A stretch of DNA of 64,000 nucleotides from an uncultured Bacteroidales bacterium (GTDB taxonomy: Bacteria > Bacteroidota > Bacteroidia > Bacteroidales > UBA932). Under the pieces are notes generated by a model that made no database searches, had not been told where the DNA came from, and saw only the letters and a program-made list of their open reading frames with translations. Position numbers and translations under genes: made by a program. This document shows, piece after piece, positions 35,889 to 44,982 of this stretch. The DNA is taken from positions 21,026 to 85,025 of the forward strand of contig CALVAJ010000007.1 of assembly GCA_944325505.1 (NCBI GenBank), given 5' to 3'. Each line of letters begins with the position of its first letter. Within the stretch, counting starts at the first letter, position 1.

Positions 35889-37130
35889 CTACTCCTGATT
35901 ATCCATAAGAAGGAACGTAAGCGTCTTGGTGAACCGTACGTCATTTGCATCGGTAAGATCCAGAGAGAATTCATAGCTGTCAGCAGGTAAGCCTAACGTA
36001 CCTATCAGATTCACGAGAGATGTCAGGGAGAAATCCACTGAAGTCTGTCCTTTCAATTCCTCGCCAAGCGGCATTGAAGAGTCCATGACCGACAGTAAGC
36101 CGATGACTTTCGTATCATTTATAAGATCAATGTAATCGACTCCGCCAGTAGTGATAGCGGATACGGCAGGCTTGAAATTGTCGCTGACATTGACAATGAA
36201 CGCCTTGATTCCCGCAGGGACCGTAATTGTAAGGTTTACGTCGGTTTCTCCGATCACGACCGGAGCGAAATCAGGATTCGACGGCCATTCCATGACTATG
36301 CCGGAGCCGTCCGACGGATCATCCGGATCCGTATCGGGTTCGTCCCCTCCTTCGACAGGAACCTCCTCGAATCCTGGAACCGTTATGTCTTCGGTAAGAT
36401 CATCCAGTGTCGGATCGACAGTAAGCGAAACACCGCCTTTTCCCGTTGTGTTCGCACTGATATTGAGAATATAATGTTTTGCAGGGGTTACACCCGTGAT
36501 GGTCTTTACAGAAGTCGCGACAGAAGGCGTATCATCGGAACTGTCCCATCTGTAGCCCTTAACCTTTACTTCCAAAGAAACCGGTGAAAAATATCCTGAC
36601 GTGCCGGCCGCCACCTCATCCTTGCCCCATACGAGGGATTTCCCGTTTTCCATCACTTCCGTTACGGTTATCTCATAGTCGGGGATTTCCGTCTCGAATC
36701 CTTCGGCAAGACTGACCGATACCTTGACATTCGATACGGTACATTCCACATCGACTGACGTTGTAGCCCCGGCCTCTATACTGAATTTCTCTTCCCCCTT
36801 GAAAAGAGGTCCGCCCCACTGGCTGCCGGCAGTCACAGGAGATGTTGCCGTTATCGTATACTCCCCTGATGAAAGTTCGAGAACCGAAGGCATGTCGGAG
36901 TATGCCTTCCATTCATTATGGTATGCTCCGCCAAGCCCGTCGATCACCACGGAAAAACCGCTCACATCGACAGATGTTCCGTCTTCCGACTTCGACACTA
37001 CCGTGAATTCATCATTACCTGTAAGCCCGAGGGAAAGCATCCCGACTCCTTTGTCCGATGGGACGTTCTCCTTTTTACATCCGGTCAGTACGGATGAAAC
37101 CGCCAATATTGCAATTATAATCTTTTTCAT
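35889..37130 (-). CDS. DUF4493 lipoprotein without PCMD domain
   Basis: This 413-residue protein has a lipobox (VLTGC) and an N-terminal DUF4493-type domain (residues about 30-240, start VGMLSLGLTGND). An Asp/Pro/Gly-rich linker (about 260-280) then leads to a C-terminal beta domain of about 130 residues, which is not recognised. It lacks the FN3 and PCMD parts of its neighbours. The gap to the preceding gene's stop is 20 bases. It resembles fimbrial-type subunits in size; no function is known. Strong Thr/Val/Ser composition is typical of exported Ig-like proteins. Confidence 0.75.
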   Translation of the reverse strand: MKKIIIAILAVSSVLTGCKKENVPSDKGVGMLSLGLTGNDEFTVVSKSEDGTSVDVSGFSVVIDGLGGAYHNEWKAYSDMPSVLELSSGEYTITATSPVTAGSQWGGPLFKGEEKFSIEAGATTSVDVECTVSNVKVSVSLAEGFETEIPDYEITVTEVMENGKSLVWGKDEVAAGTSGYFSPVSLEVKVKGYRWDSSDDTPSVATSVKTITGVTPAKHYILNISANTTGKGGVSLTVDPTLDDLTEDITVPGFEEVPVEGGDEPDTDPDDPSDGSGIVMEWPSNPDFAPVVIGETDVNLTITVPAGIKAFIVNVSDNFKPAVSAITTGGVDYIDLINDTKVIGLLSVMDSSMPLGEELKGQTSVDFSLTSLVNLIGTLGLPADSYEFSLDLTDANDVRFTKTLTFLLMDNQE

Positions 37131-37150
37131 AATATGGATTGTTCTGTCTG

Positions 37151-39334
37151 TTATTCGTAAATCAGTTCTAAATCATCTATAATAAGGATACTTCCGCCGT
37201 GGACATTGGCAGTCTTGTCTCCTCCGTACGTAACATCGAGCCCGTACTGCCACTTGTCAGAACCTGAGCCGCATACGAACTCAATGTAGATGGCGTCCGC
37301 TTTCAGGTCCGTCCTGCCGTAATGTATTTCGACATCTGCTCCCTTCCATGAAGAAACCGTCTCTGAAGAAGTGAATTCGGCTTCTCCGATCACGGTATCG
37401 CCGTTTCTGAGACTGACATATGCCCTGAAGCTGTCCGAATCGCATGAAGTGTACCTGTACCAGAATTTCATTCTGTCCGGACGCGACAGGAAAGGACGGC
37501 TCTGCTCTCCGCCGTACACGCCGGAAAAGATTTTTCCGGAGCGGACTGTAGGACTCGGACAGGTTACGCTCGTAGCAGTATTGCTTATGGCGATTGTCAT
37601 CATCTGCGCGGCACGGCCGCCTTCCCTTCCCGGCACATAGGACACCATCGGGAAACTCTTGTATGAGGCACCCGTGTTGGTCCTGTCCCCTGGAGTGGTC
37701 TCCGTGTTGTTGCAGTCCCACCAGATGGAGCTGTCATTCTCATAAGGAGCGTAATTCGTCTGGTAGACGTCATCTCCCCAGAAGAGTCCGGACTTGTTTA
37801 CATAATATGTCCATTCTTTCCAATCCTCGAAACCGGCATTTTCCGGCTGGGTATCCGGCTCGGTAGTCAGGGATACGATCTCCGATGCAATGTTCTCATT
37901 GTGGTTGTAGATAGCACGGAGCTGGTATTCCGTTTCAGGCTCGAGCCCTTTTATATCGTTGAATGTCACGGTACCGTCTTCAGATACCGAAGCATATCCT
38001 ACTTCATCCCACGCACCGTCTCCGCCGGACTTTCTGTACTGCAGTACTAAAGGCTCCGGGGTGCCCGCTTCCAGAGAGGCTGTAACTCCGGTTATCCTTC
38101 TGGCATATGCGTTATACTGCTCGGGAGTGTTGAAGGTAAAGCCTGCCTGTTTCTGTGAAATGGAAAATCTGACAGGTCCGCCGTCCGTATCCGATGTCTT
38201 GTCGGCACTGTCAATGACAGTTATCGAGAATTCACCGCTGAAAAGGTCAGTCCCGGCGGTACTGCTTATGCTTTCCGACAGATGCGCGAAATCCACGTTC
38301 GCAAAACGGTTTCCCCTCATGTCACGCACCCACCTGAAGCCTGAGGCTTTCAGAGCCGCCTCCACGTCCGCATCCATATCAGGATCGGCAAGGTTCACGC
38401 TTTCCGGTACGCCAGCTTTCCGCAGGTAATCGGATTCTACAGTCAGGATACAGTCCCTGATTCCTCCTTTCGCGACTATGTTCGCCTGGACATTACGGTA
38501 TTCCGCTCCTTCATAGAAAGAGAACGCATTTGACCCGTCGAATCCGGAAAGCGCCACAGAAGGGGCATCCTGAGCCGTCGCCTCAAGCGGAATGTCGTAT
38601 TCGCAGTCCACTTTCTCGACATCGTCACTGACAGAAACGGAAACCTTGAAGGCTCCTTCCCCCGTATTGAAATCAACGTTGAATGTCACAAAAGAATTGG
38701 GACCGTACTCTTTTGCAGGTATCTGATAATAAAGCCACTTGCCGGTAGCGCCGTTCTTTACATACAGAACGTACTCGAGCTGTCCTGCCGGAATATAGCC
38801 CGCCCTGGTCTCGTCCTTTACGAACTTCAGTCCTTCCTGCCTGCCGTCCTGCCTTATGACCGAATAGTAATCGGCATATGTCGCCTGGATGTTCGGGCCA
38901 TGGCTGACAGCCACTTTCACTTTGTTCATCCTGGCCGTCGCATCTACCGATTCAACAGTCTGGGGCCGGACGACGAACTGCCGGTCCGCAGAGAACCAGA
39001 CAGCATCGAAGCCCACTCCGGAAGAATCTCCGTACTGTGCAAGAAGACGGTACTCGCCGCTGTTGAGAGGGATTTTCCTGCCGGCGGAATTGGCATATGT
39101 ATCCCGATACAGCCTTATTCCCTTAGAGTTGTAGATCTCGACTTCAAAGTCATCCGTATCAGGGATATATGTCTCTTCCGACTTCAATGCCGGACTGACA
39201 TCGTCACTGCTGCCGTCGGAAGAAAGGACAATCGTAACCTCACCCGTCCCCTCTTCTCCGGAAGGCAGGACATCCCCTTTGGAGCATGACAGCAAGATGA
39301 GAAGTCCCAATGGTAAAAATCTTAATCGTCTCAT
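37151..39334 (-). CDS. DUF4493 / FN3 / PCMD surface lipoprotein (first gene of cluster)
   Basis: This 727-residue protein starts with a lipobox signal (LLILLSC), then a DUF4493 domain (about residues 30-240), an Ig-like middle part (to about 420), an FN3-like domain (about 420-500) and a C-terminal PCMD domain from NAGFEDWKEW to the final ILIIDDLELIYE. The PCMD part is longer and more divergent than in the other two members, with aromatic-rich motifs (WWDCNNTET). It heads the operon behind a consensus promoter (39369-39399), divergent from parE, and shares its architecture with the 707-residue protein. Confidence 0.8.
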   Translation of the reverse strand: MRRLRFLPLGLLILLSCSKGDVLPSGEEGTGEVTIVLSSDGSSDDVSPALKSEETYIPDTDDFEVEIYNSKGIRLYRDTYANSAGRKIPLNSGEYRLLAQYGDSSGVGFDAVWFSADRQFVVRPQTVESVDATARMNKVKVAVSHGPNIQATYADYYSVIRQDGRQEGLKFVKDETRAGYIPAGQLEYVLYVKNGATGKWLYYQIPAKEYGPNSFVTFNVDFNTGEGAFKVSVSVSDDVEKVDCEYDIPLEATAQDAPSVALSGFDGSNAFSFYEGAEYRNVQANIVAKGGIRDCILTVESDYLRKAGVPESVNLADPDMDADVEAALKASGFRWVRDMRGNRFANVDFAHLSESISSTAGTDLFSGEFSITVIDSADKTSDTDGGPVRFSISQKQAGFTFNTPEQYNAYARRITGVTASLEAGTPEPLVLQYRKSGGDGAWDEVGYASVSEDGTVTFNDIKGLEPETEYQLRAIYNHNENIASEIVSLTTEPDTQPENAGFEDWKEWTYYVNKSGLFWGDDVYQTNYAPYENDSSIWWDCNNTETTPGDRTNTGASYKSFPMVSYVPGREGGRAAQMMTIAISNTATSVTCPSPTVRSGKIFSGVYGGEQSRPFLSRPDRMKFWYRYTSCDSDSFRAYVSLRNGDTVIGEAEFTSSETVSSWKGADVEIHYGRTDLKADAIYIEFVCGSGSDKWQYGLDVTYGGDKTANVHGGSILIIDDLELIYE

Positions 39335-39368
39335 CTGGTTAAAGGGTTTTACGTTTAAATAAACCCTG

Positions 39369-39399
39369 CAAATGTATTATTTTCCTGCATCAAATCCAA
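39369..39399 (-). promoter_or_regulatory. Bacteroidota-type promoter of the lipoprotein operon
   Basis: Minus strand TTG (39399-39397) and TACATTTG (39376-39369) lie 20 bases apart. The operon's first start codon lies 35 bases downstream. TATTTTTG at 39475-39482 is a possible -7 box for divergent parE. Confidence 0.6.
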
Positions 39400-39517
39400 C
39401 ATTTTCAACCTTTTTATCGACTTTCGGAATACACTGCGGGCGTTTTATGCTGGAGATTGTCCGATTTTTTTTAGTATTTTTGCAGAAATTTGGCTTTTAG
39501 AAAACGGATATCTGAAT

Positions 39518-41422
39518 ATGGCTGACGAGACAGTGAATTATACCGGTGACAATATCAAGACATTGGAGTGGAACGAACATATCCGCAAAAGGGCGGGAAT
39601 GTATATCGGAAGACTCGGCAACGGAGACAACCCCGGAGACGGAATCTATGTCCTGCTTAAAGAAGTGATCGACAACTCCATAGATGAGTTCACCATGGGG
39701 TTCGGAAAGACCATCAACATTACCATTGAAGGAAAGGAAGTGACTGTCAGGGACTTCGGCCGAGGCATACCTTTGGATAAAGTGGTGGATGTGGTAAGCA
39801 AGCTGAACACGGGAGGAAAGTTCGATGACGCGGCATTCAAAAAGTCAGTCGGCCTCAACGGTGTGGGAACCAAGGCCGTAAACGCCCTTTCTTCGTCTTT
39901 CTTCGTAGAGTCTTTCAGGGACGGCAAAGCCTCCAGCGCTTCTTTCAGCCGGGGAGAACTGCTCGAGTCCGGCATGACAGACTCCGGAGAAAAGAACGGG
40001 ACCCTTACCAGATTCACTCCGGATGAAGAGATGTTCGGGGATTTCTCCTATAATATGGAGTACGTGATATCCATGGTGAAGAACTACGCCTATCTGAAAA
40101 AAGGCCTGACCCTGAATGTCAACGGGACTGCATACACCTCCAGAAACGGTCTTCTGGACCTTATCAATGACTCCATGACCGAGCAGCCGCTCTATCCGCC
40201 AGTACATCTGGAAGGCGAGGATATCGAAATCGTCCTGACCCACGGGAACAGCTACGGGGAAAACATCGTATCGTTCGTCAACGGACAGAATACAAGGGAC
40301 GGAGGCACCCACCTGGCGGCATTCAGGGAAGCCATAGCCAAGACCATAAAGGAGTTTTTCAAGAAGGATTATGCTCCAGAAGACATCAGGCAGGGTATCG
40401 TAGGGGCCATAAGCATACAGATACAGGAACCGCATTTCGAGTCCCAGACCAAAATCAAGCTCGGCTCCACCTATATGTGGGAAAAGACGGTAAAGGAAGC
40501 CGACGGCTCGCTCAGTACGGACAGGGGACCGACCATCAGGACATTTGTAAACGACTTCATAAAGACCAATCTGGACAACTACCTGCATATGCACAAGGAT
40601 GTCGCTTCGGCAATGCAGGAAAAGATCATAGCTTCCGAGCAGGAGCGCAAGGAAATCTCCGGAATCCAGAAAAAGACCAAGGAAAGGAACAAGCGCACAA
40701 ACGTATATAACAAGAAGCTGCGCGACTGCCGCGTACACTACAATGACAAGCTGCCGGCCAGCCGTCAGGAACTCGCCGGGCAGACCAGCATATTCATCAC
40801 CGAGGGAGACTCCGCAAGCGGAACCATCACCAAGGCACGCAACGCCGAGACACAGGCCGTATTCAGCCTCAGGGGAAAACCTATCAACTGCTATAAGGAA
40901 AGCCGCAAGAAAGTGGCCGAAAATGAGGAATTGAGTCTTCTTATCGCCGCTCTCGGAGTCGAGGAAGACATGGATAACCTGAGATACAACAACATCATAG
41001 TAGCCACCGATGCCGATGACGACGGAATGCACATCCGCATGCTGGTAGTCACTTTCCTTCTGAAATATTATCCTGATCTGGTGCGCCGGGGACACGTGCA
41101 CATACTCCAGACTCCCCTTTTCAGGGTAAGGAACAAGAAAGAGACCCGCTACTGCTACAGCATCGAAGAAAAGGAAGCGGCGATAAAGGCATTGAAGACA
41201 GGTGTAGAAATCACCAGATTCAAAGGTCTCGGGGAAATTTCGTTCGAAGAATTCAGGAATTTCATCGGCGAAGACATAAAACTCGACCTGGTACAGTTGA
41301 GCGATGAGGAATCCATCGCCGAGCTCATGGAATTCTACATGGGCGACAACACTATCGACAGACAGAATTTCATCCGGCAGAACCTCCGCTCCGAGGAGGA
41401 ACTGGAGGATGTCAACATCTAA
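39518..41422 (+). CDS. parE: DNA topoisomerase IV subunit B
   Basis: ParE is the ATPase subunit of the type II enzyme that decatenates chromosomes. The 634-residue length fits ParE, not the longer gyrase B. Visible are the GHKL ATPase motifs EVIDNSIDEF, GRGIPLDKVVDVVSKLNTGGKF and GLNGVGTKAVNALS, and the Toprim domain with FITEGDSASGTITKARN, SLRGKPINCY and DADDDGMHIR. A partner parC gene is not in the window. The next gene, an acyltransferase, starts 5 bases after the stop codon, so parE heads an unusual unit with lipid genes. Confidence 0.92.
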   Translation: MADETVNYTGDNIKTLEWNEHIRKRAGMYIGRLGNGDNPGDGIYVLLKEVIDNSIDEFTMGFGKTINITIEGKEVTVRDFGRGIPLDKVVDVVSKLNTGGKFDDAAFKKSVGLNGVGTKAVNALSSSFFVESFRDGKASSASFSRGELLESGMTDSGEKNGTLTRFTPDEEMFGDFSYNMEYVISMVKNYAYLKKGLTLNVNGTAYTSRNGLLDLINDSMTEQPLYPPVHLEGEDIEIVLTHGNSYGENIVSFVNGQNTRDGGTHLAAFREAIAKTIKEFFKKDYAPEDIRQGIVGAISIQIQEPHFESQTKIKLGSTYMWEKTVKEADGSLSTDRGPTIRTFVNDFIKTNLDNYLHMHKDVASAMQEKIIASEQERKEISGIQKKTKERNKRTNVYNKKLRDCRVHYNDKLPASRQELAGQTSIFITEGDSASGTITKARNAETQAVFSLRGKPINCYKESRKKVAENEELSLLIAALGVEEDMDNLRYNNIIVATDADDDGMHIRMLVVTFLLKYYPDLVRRGHVHILQTPLFRVRNKKETRYCYSIEEKEAAIKALKTGVEITRFKGLGEISFEEFRNFIGEDIKLDLVQLSDEESIAELMEFYMGDNTIDRQNFIRQNLRSEEELEDVNI

Positions 41423-41427
41423 TAATT

Positions 41428-41979
41428 ATGTGGAAAAGATTTTGCGGATTCTTGCTCAGGTCGATGGGCTGGACGGCAGTAGAGCCTCCTGTCCCTGAAG
41501 ACAAATGCGTAATCCTCGGTGTACCGCACACCTCCATGTGGGATTTCGTAGTATCATACCTTTATTACACATCAGTAGGAGGCCGGGCCAATGTCATGAT
41601 AGCCAAGGAATTTTTCTGGTGGCCGCTCGGCGCCATCCTCAGGGCACTGGGTGCGGTGCCGGTCGACAGGAAAAGCCCTACCTCACTGATGGTAAGCCTT
41701 ATACACGAAATGAACAAGGCCGATAAAATGCATCTGGCCATAGCTCCTGAAGGTACACGGAAAGCCGTCAAAAGATGGAAGACCGGGTTCCATACCATAG
41801 CTCAGGAATGTAACATACCGGTATATCTGGGCTATTTCGACTGGAAGACCAAACGTGTCGGCAGAGGACAGAAATTCGAAATCACTGACGATGCCAGGGC
41901 AGACATGCAGCGCATCCAGGAAATCTATGAACAGATGCACATGGAAGGCAAACATCGGGAAGGATATGTAACACATTAG
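41428..41979 (+). CDS. Lysophospholipid-type acyltransferase
   Basis: The 183-residue protein has the glycerophosphate acyltransferase motif HTSMWD (H-X4-D, about residue 34) and the later APEGTRK motif (about residue 108) that binds the acceptor phosphate. There is a hydrophobic N-terminal part but only one weak membrane segment. It resembles short PlsC-type enzymes that add acyl groups to lysophosphatidate or related lipids. The next gene encodes an acyl-CoA/ACP ligase, so the two may act together in lipid remodelling. Start: ATG at 41428, close to the parE stop codon. Confidence 0.8.
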   Translation: MWKRFCGFLLRSMGWTAVEPPVPEDKCVILGVPHTSMWDFVVSYLYYTSVGGRANVMIAKEFFWWPLGAILRALGAVPVDRKSPTSLMVSLIHEMNKADKMHLAIAPEGTRKAVKRWKTGFHTIAQECNIPVYLGYFDWKTKRVGRGQKFEITDDARADMQRIQEIYEQMHMEGKHREGYVTH

Positions 41980-41990
41980 AGACAGGCGAG

Positions 41991-43682
41991 ATGAATATCA
42001 TATCCAAACAACTGATGAAACTGCGAGAGAAGTATATCGATACGCTGGGCAAACTGTACGAATACTCAACTACCGTCTACGAAAAGAACCGTCTGTCGCA
42101 GATGCTGGACTCAGACATGGGATATACCTACGGCAGTTTCAAGCGCAAATGCGATGAGCTGTCCCATCATCTGTCCCGGTACGGGATAGGGGCAGGCGAC
42201 AGGGTGGCGATCCTCTCGCAGAACATGCCCAACTGGACAGTGGCGATGTTCTCCCTGGTCCCGTTCGGAAGGATTTCTGTCCCCATACTTCCCGACTCGT
42301 CCGAAAACGAGGTCACCAATATACTCACGCATTCGGGCAGTAAAGCCATATTCGTCTCCAAAAGGCTCCTTCACAAGGTCAGCAGGGAGTGCATGGACAG
42401 GATGGTACTCGTCATAGACATCGAGACCTTCGAGACGATAAAACGTGACGATGAGGCTTTCACCTGCGACGGGAAAGTATCGCAGCCGCTCCCGGACGAC
42501 CTTGCGACCATCATCTACACATCCGGAACTACAGGGAACGCAAAAGGAGTGATGCTCAGCCACAGAAACCTTTGCTCCAATATCATGGCATCCCTGCACG
42601 CACACAAGTGCACGGAAAAGGATGTCTGGCTGTCGATTCTTCCGATGGCCCATACATATGAGCTGAGCATAGGCGTGCTCTACCCTATTTTCTGCGGAGC
42701 ATGCGTCTACTATATACAGAAGCCGCCTACACCGACAGTCCTGCTTGCCGCGATGAAGAGCGTCAGGCCTTCCGTCATGCTGTCCGTTCCGCTTATCATC
42801 GAGAAAATCTACAGGAACAGCGTCATACCGACAATACGGAGAAGCCGTGTACTGAAATGGATGAAGCGCCATACCCCTACCCTGCTTTGCAGGCTCATAG
42901 GAATGAAGCTCAAGGCGACATTCGGAGGCAGGCTGAAATTCTTCGGAATAGGCGGTTCGAAACTCGACATCACCGTTGAGGAATTCCTTAAAAAGGCCCG
43001 TTTCCCTTACGCCATAGGCTATGGCCTTACCGAAACGGCCCCGCTTATCTGCAACGCCGGGGTAAAGTACACGAAGCCGGGCTCCACCGGCATCGCAGCT
43101 TATGGAGTGACTGTCAAGCTGCTGGACGTAAATCCGGAAACCGGTGAAGGAGAGATAGTCTGCAAAGGCAACAACGTGATGCTCGGGTATTACAAGGACC
43201 CGGAAAGGACGCGCTCGGTATTTACCGATGACGGATGGTTCCGCACAAATGACCTGGCTACTGTAGATGAAAAAGGACGCTACTATATAAAAGGACGTCT
43301 GAACAACATGATTCTCGGGCCTTCAGGGGAAAATATCTATCCGGAAGAAATCGAGAACGTCATCAACAATATGGACGAGGTCAACGAATCCCTTGTCGTA
43401 GAGCGCAACGGACGCCTGGTAGCCCTTGTACAGTTCAATGACAACATTATCAACTGGAACCAGGAGGGTGAAGACCAGTTCTTCGAAAAGCTCGAGGCAC
43501 GCAAGAAGGCTATCCTCAACTATGTCAACAAGCACGTCAACAAGTTCTCCAAAATCAATGAAGTGGAAGTGATGAAGGAGCCTTTCGAAAAGACCGCCAC
43601 GCAGAAAATCCGCAGGTTCAAGTATAAGAAGGATTCGGATACATCATCCTCCGAGACGGAAGGGAAAAAGGAAGAAAAATAA
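41991..43682 (+). CDS. Long-chain acyl-CoA ligase / AMP-binding enzyme
   Basis: The enzyme activates fatty acids through an acyl-AMP. The 563-residue protein has the AMP-binding signature IIYTSGTTGNAKGVMLSHRN (about residue 178), the GYGLTETAPL motif, and the C-terminal hinge DGWFRTNDLATVDEKGRYYIKGR plus the catalytic Lys near KTATQKIRRFKYKK. It has no signal peptide. The nearby acyltransferase suggests a lipid-recycling pair. The last 25 residues are charged and probably disordered. It ends before a bidirectional terminator facing rplI. Confidence 0.9.
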   Translation: MNIISKQLMKLREKYIDTLGKLYEYSTTVYEKNRLSQMLDSDMGYTYGSFKRKCDELSHHLSRYGIGAGDRVAILSQNMPNWTVAMFSLVPFGRISVPILPDSSENEVTNILTHSGSKAIFVSKRLLHKVSRECMDRMVLVIDIETFETIKRDDEAFTCDGKVSQPLPDDLATIIYTSGTTGNAKGVMLSHRNLCSNIMASLHAHKCTEKDVWLSILPMAHTYELSIGVLYPIFCGACVYYIQKPPTPTVLLAAMKSVRPSVMLSVPLIIEKIYRNSVIPTIRRSRVLKWMKRHTPTLLCRLIGMKLKATFGGRLKFFGIGGSKLDITVEEFLKKARFPYAIGYGLTETAPLICNAGVKYTKPGSTGIAAYGVTVKLLDVNPETGEGEIVCKGNNVMLGYYKDPERTRSVFTDDGWFRTNDLATVDEKGRYYIKGRLNNMILGPSGENIYPEEIENVINNMDEVNESLVVERNGRLVALVQFNDNIINWNQEGEDQFFEKLEARKKAILNYVNKHVNKFSKINEVEVMKEPFEKTATQKIRRFKYKKDSDTSSSETEGKKEEK

Positions 43683-43698
43683 TGAACTGCAACTATAT

Positions 43699-43734
43699 AA
43701 AAAATCCGGGCTTCCAATGAAGTCCGGATTTTTT
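43699..43734. terminator. Bidirectional Rho-independent terminator
   Basis: A long hairpin: AAAAAATCCGGGCTTC pairs with GAAGTCCGGATTTTTT (one G-T wobble) around a CAAT loop. A-run and T-run at the two ends make it usable by the ligase gene and by rplI. Confidence 0.92.
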
Positions 43735-43751
43735 ATATGCTCTTCGCTGTA

Positions 43752-44198
43752 TTATTCAGCTACGACTTCAAACTTGACAGTACCTTTGATATCCTTGTAG
43801 CACTTTACTGATGCCTCATATGTTCCAAGCTCTTTTACAGAGTCTGATACGATAGTGATATCTTTCTTGTCAATCTCGAGTCCGGCAGCTACGAGAGCAT
43901 CTGCGATCTGGGCTGTAGTAACAGAACCGTAGATCTTGCCTGACTCGCTTACCTTTACAGCCACTTTCACTGAAGCCTCTGCAAGCTTGGCTGCAAGAGC
44001 CTCTGCATCAGCACGGAGTTTGGCCTCCTTGTGTGCACGCTGGCGGATATTTTCTGCAAGGACTTTCTTGGCAGACGGAGTAGCGAATATAGCCAATCCC
44101 TGAGGGATAAGGTAGTTGACAGCATAACCTGTCTTAACCTCTACGATATCGTCTGCATGGCCGAGATTGGCCACATCTTTCTTCAGTATGATTTCCAT
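43752..44198 (-). CDS. rplI: 50S ribosomal protein L9
   Basis: L9 binds 23S rRNA domain V. The 148-residue protein has the typical N-domain (MEIILKKDVANLGHADDIVEVKTGYAVNYLIPQGLA) followed by a long connecting helix and the C-domain. It is the last gene of the rpsF-rpsR-rplI unit, 13 bases after rpsR, the standard order in bacteria. It is followed by a strong terminator. No oddities were seen. Confidence 0.98.
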   Translation of the reverse strand: MEIILKKDVANLGHADDIVEVKTGYAVNYLIPQGLAIFATPSAKKVLAENIRQRAHKEAKLRADAEALAAKLAEASVKVAVKVSESGKIYGSVTTAQIADALVAAGLEIDKKDITIVSDSVKELGTYEASVKCYKDIKGTVKFEVVAE

Positions 44199-44211
44199 AT
44201 AGCTTTCCTCC

Positions 44212-44478
44212 TTATTTCAAAAGATCGGTTACGTATGGGAGAAGTGCGAGATGCCTTGCGCGTTTAACGGCCTGGGCCACTTTCCTCTGGAACTTGAGTG
44301 AAGTACCGGTCAGACGGCGTGGAAGGATCTTACCCTGCTCGTTAAGGAACTTCTTGAGGAACTCAGCGTCCTTGTAATCGACATATTTGATACCTGCCTT
44401 TTTGAAACGGCAATATTTCTTTCTCTTTACCTCTACTGTAGGAGGGTTGAGATAACGTATTTCACTGTTCTGTGCCAT
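44212..44478 (-). CDS. rpsR: 30S ribosomal protein S18
   Basis: S18 pairs with S6 on the 30S platform. The 88-residue protein has [22 protein letters not shown] and the C-terminal basic [22 protein letters not shown]. It sits between rpsF (5-base gap) and rplI. The pair S6/S18 can bind its own mRNA leader in several phyla; a candidate leader is annotated at 44858-44895. Confidence 0.97.
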   Translation of the reverse strand: MAQNSEIRYLNPPTVEVKRKKYCRFKKAGIKYVDYKDAEFLKKFLNEQGKILPRRLTGTSLKFQRKVAQAVKRARHLALLPYVTDLLK

Positions 44479-44483
44479 GATTC

Positions 44484-44825
44484 CTACTCCTTGTTCTGTT
44501 TGTTAGCTCTTCTCTTCTCTGCATAGGCAACGGCATGCTTGTCCATTGCGAATGTGAGGAAACGGATAATCCTCTCGTCACGACGATACTGGGTCTCGAG
44601 TACATCGATGAACTGGGTATCAGCCTTGAACTCGATAAGATAATAAAAACCAGTGGTCTTCTTCTGGATAGGGTAAGCAAGCTGCTTCAGTCCCCAATCC
44701 TCTTCGTACACCACCTCACCGCCATTCTCCTTGATGAGGCCGACGTACTTGGCAACCGCTTCCTTCATCTGGGCTTCAGACAAAACGGGAGTTGCAATGA
44801 AAACGGTTTCGTACTGTTTGATCAT
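44484..44825 (-). CDS. rpsF: 30S ribosomal protein S6
   Basis: S6 binds 16S rRNA as a heterodimer with S18. The 113-residue protein begins [19 protein letters not shown] and contains KRLAYPI-type [21 protein letters not shown]. The C-terminus is basic ([12 protein letters not shown]). It heads the operon, with a consensus promoter at 44896-44926 and a leader hairpin in between. Confidence 0.98.
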   Translation of the reverse strand: MIKQYETVFIATPVLSEAQMKEAVAKYVGLIKENGGEVVYEEDWGLKQLAYPIQKKTTGFYYLIEFKADTQFIDVLETQYRRDERIIRFLTFAMDKHAVAYAEKRRANKQNKE

Positions 44826-44857
44826 TTTGTTTGTAATTAATTGTTTTATAATAAATA

Positions 44858-44895
44858 CAGCCCTTTTTCGGATCGGAAAGTCCTCAAAAGGGCTG
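44858..44895 (-). promoter_or_regulatory. Structured leader RNA of rpsF-rpsR-rplI (possible S6:S18 binding site)
   Basis: The transcript from the promoter begins with a hairpin: CAGCCCTTTT pairs with AAAAGGGCTG, enclosing an inner part with GGA-CTT-TCC and two CCGA elements. Known S6:S18 leader motifs carry a CCG in a bulge near the loop. The match was judged by eye, not with a covariance model, so autoregulation is inference. The hairpin starts within a few bases of the expected transcription start. Confidence 0.5.
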
Positions 44896-44926
44896 CAAAG
44901 GTAAATAATATTTTCGATTAATCCAA
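44896..44926 (-). promoter_or_regulatory. Bacteroidota-type promoter of rpsF operon
   Basis: Minus strand TTG (44926-44924) and TACCTTTG (44903-44896), exactly 20 bases apart. Confidence 0.68.
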
Positions 44927-44982
44927 ATCAATTTTCAAGTCCGGACCAGCCGGAAGCCGATGTACGGTTTGCCGTGTTTCCT

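Noticed and set aside
39845-41101. Open frame of 418 codons on the minus strand inside parE
   Set aside because: parE motifs are complete on the other strand; the antisense frame has no recognisable domain.
42111-42872. Open frame of 253 codons on the minus strand inside the acyl ligase gene
   Set aside because: The ligase AMP-binding motifs on the plus strand explain this region; the frame is Arg/Asp-rich as expected for a shadow.
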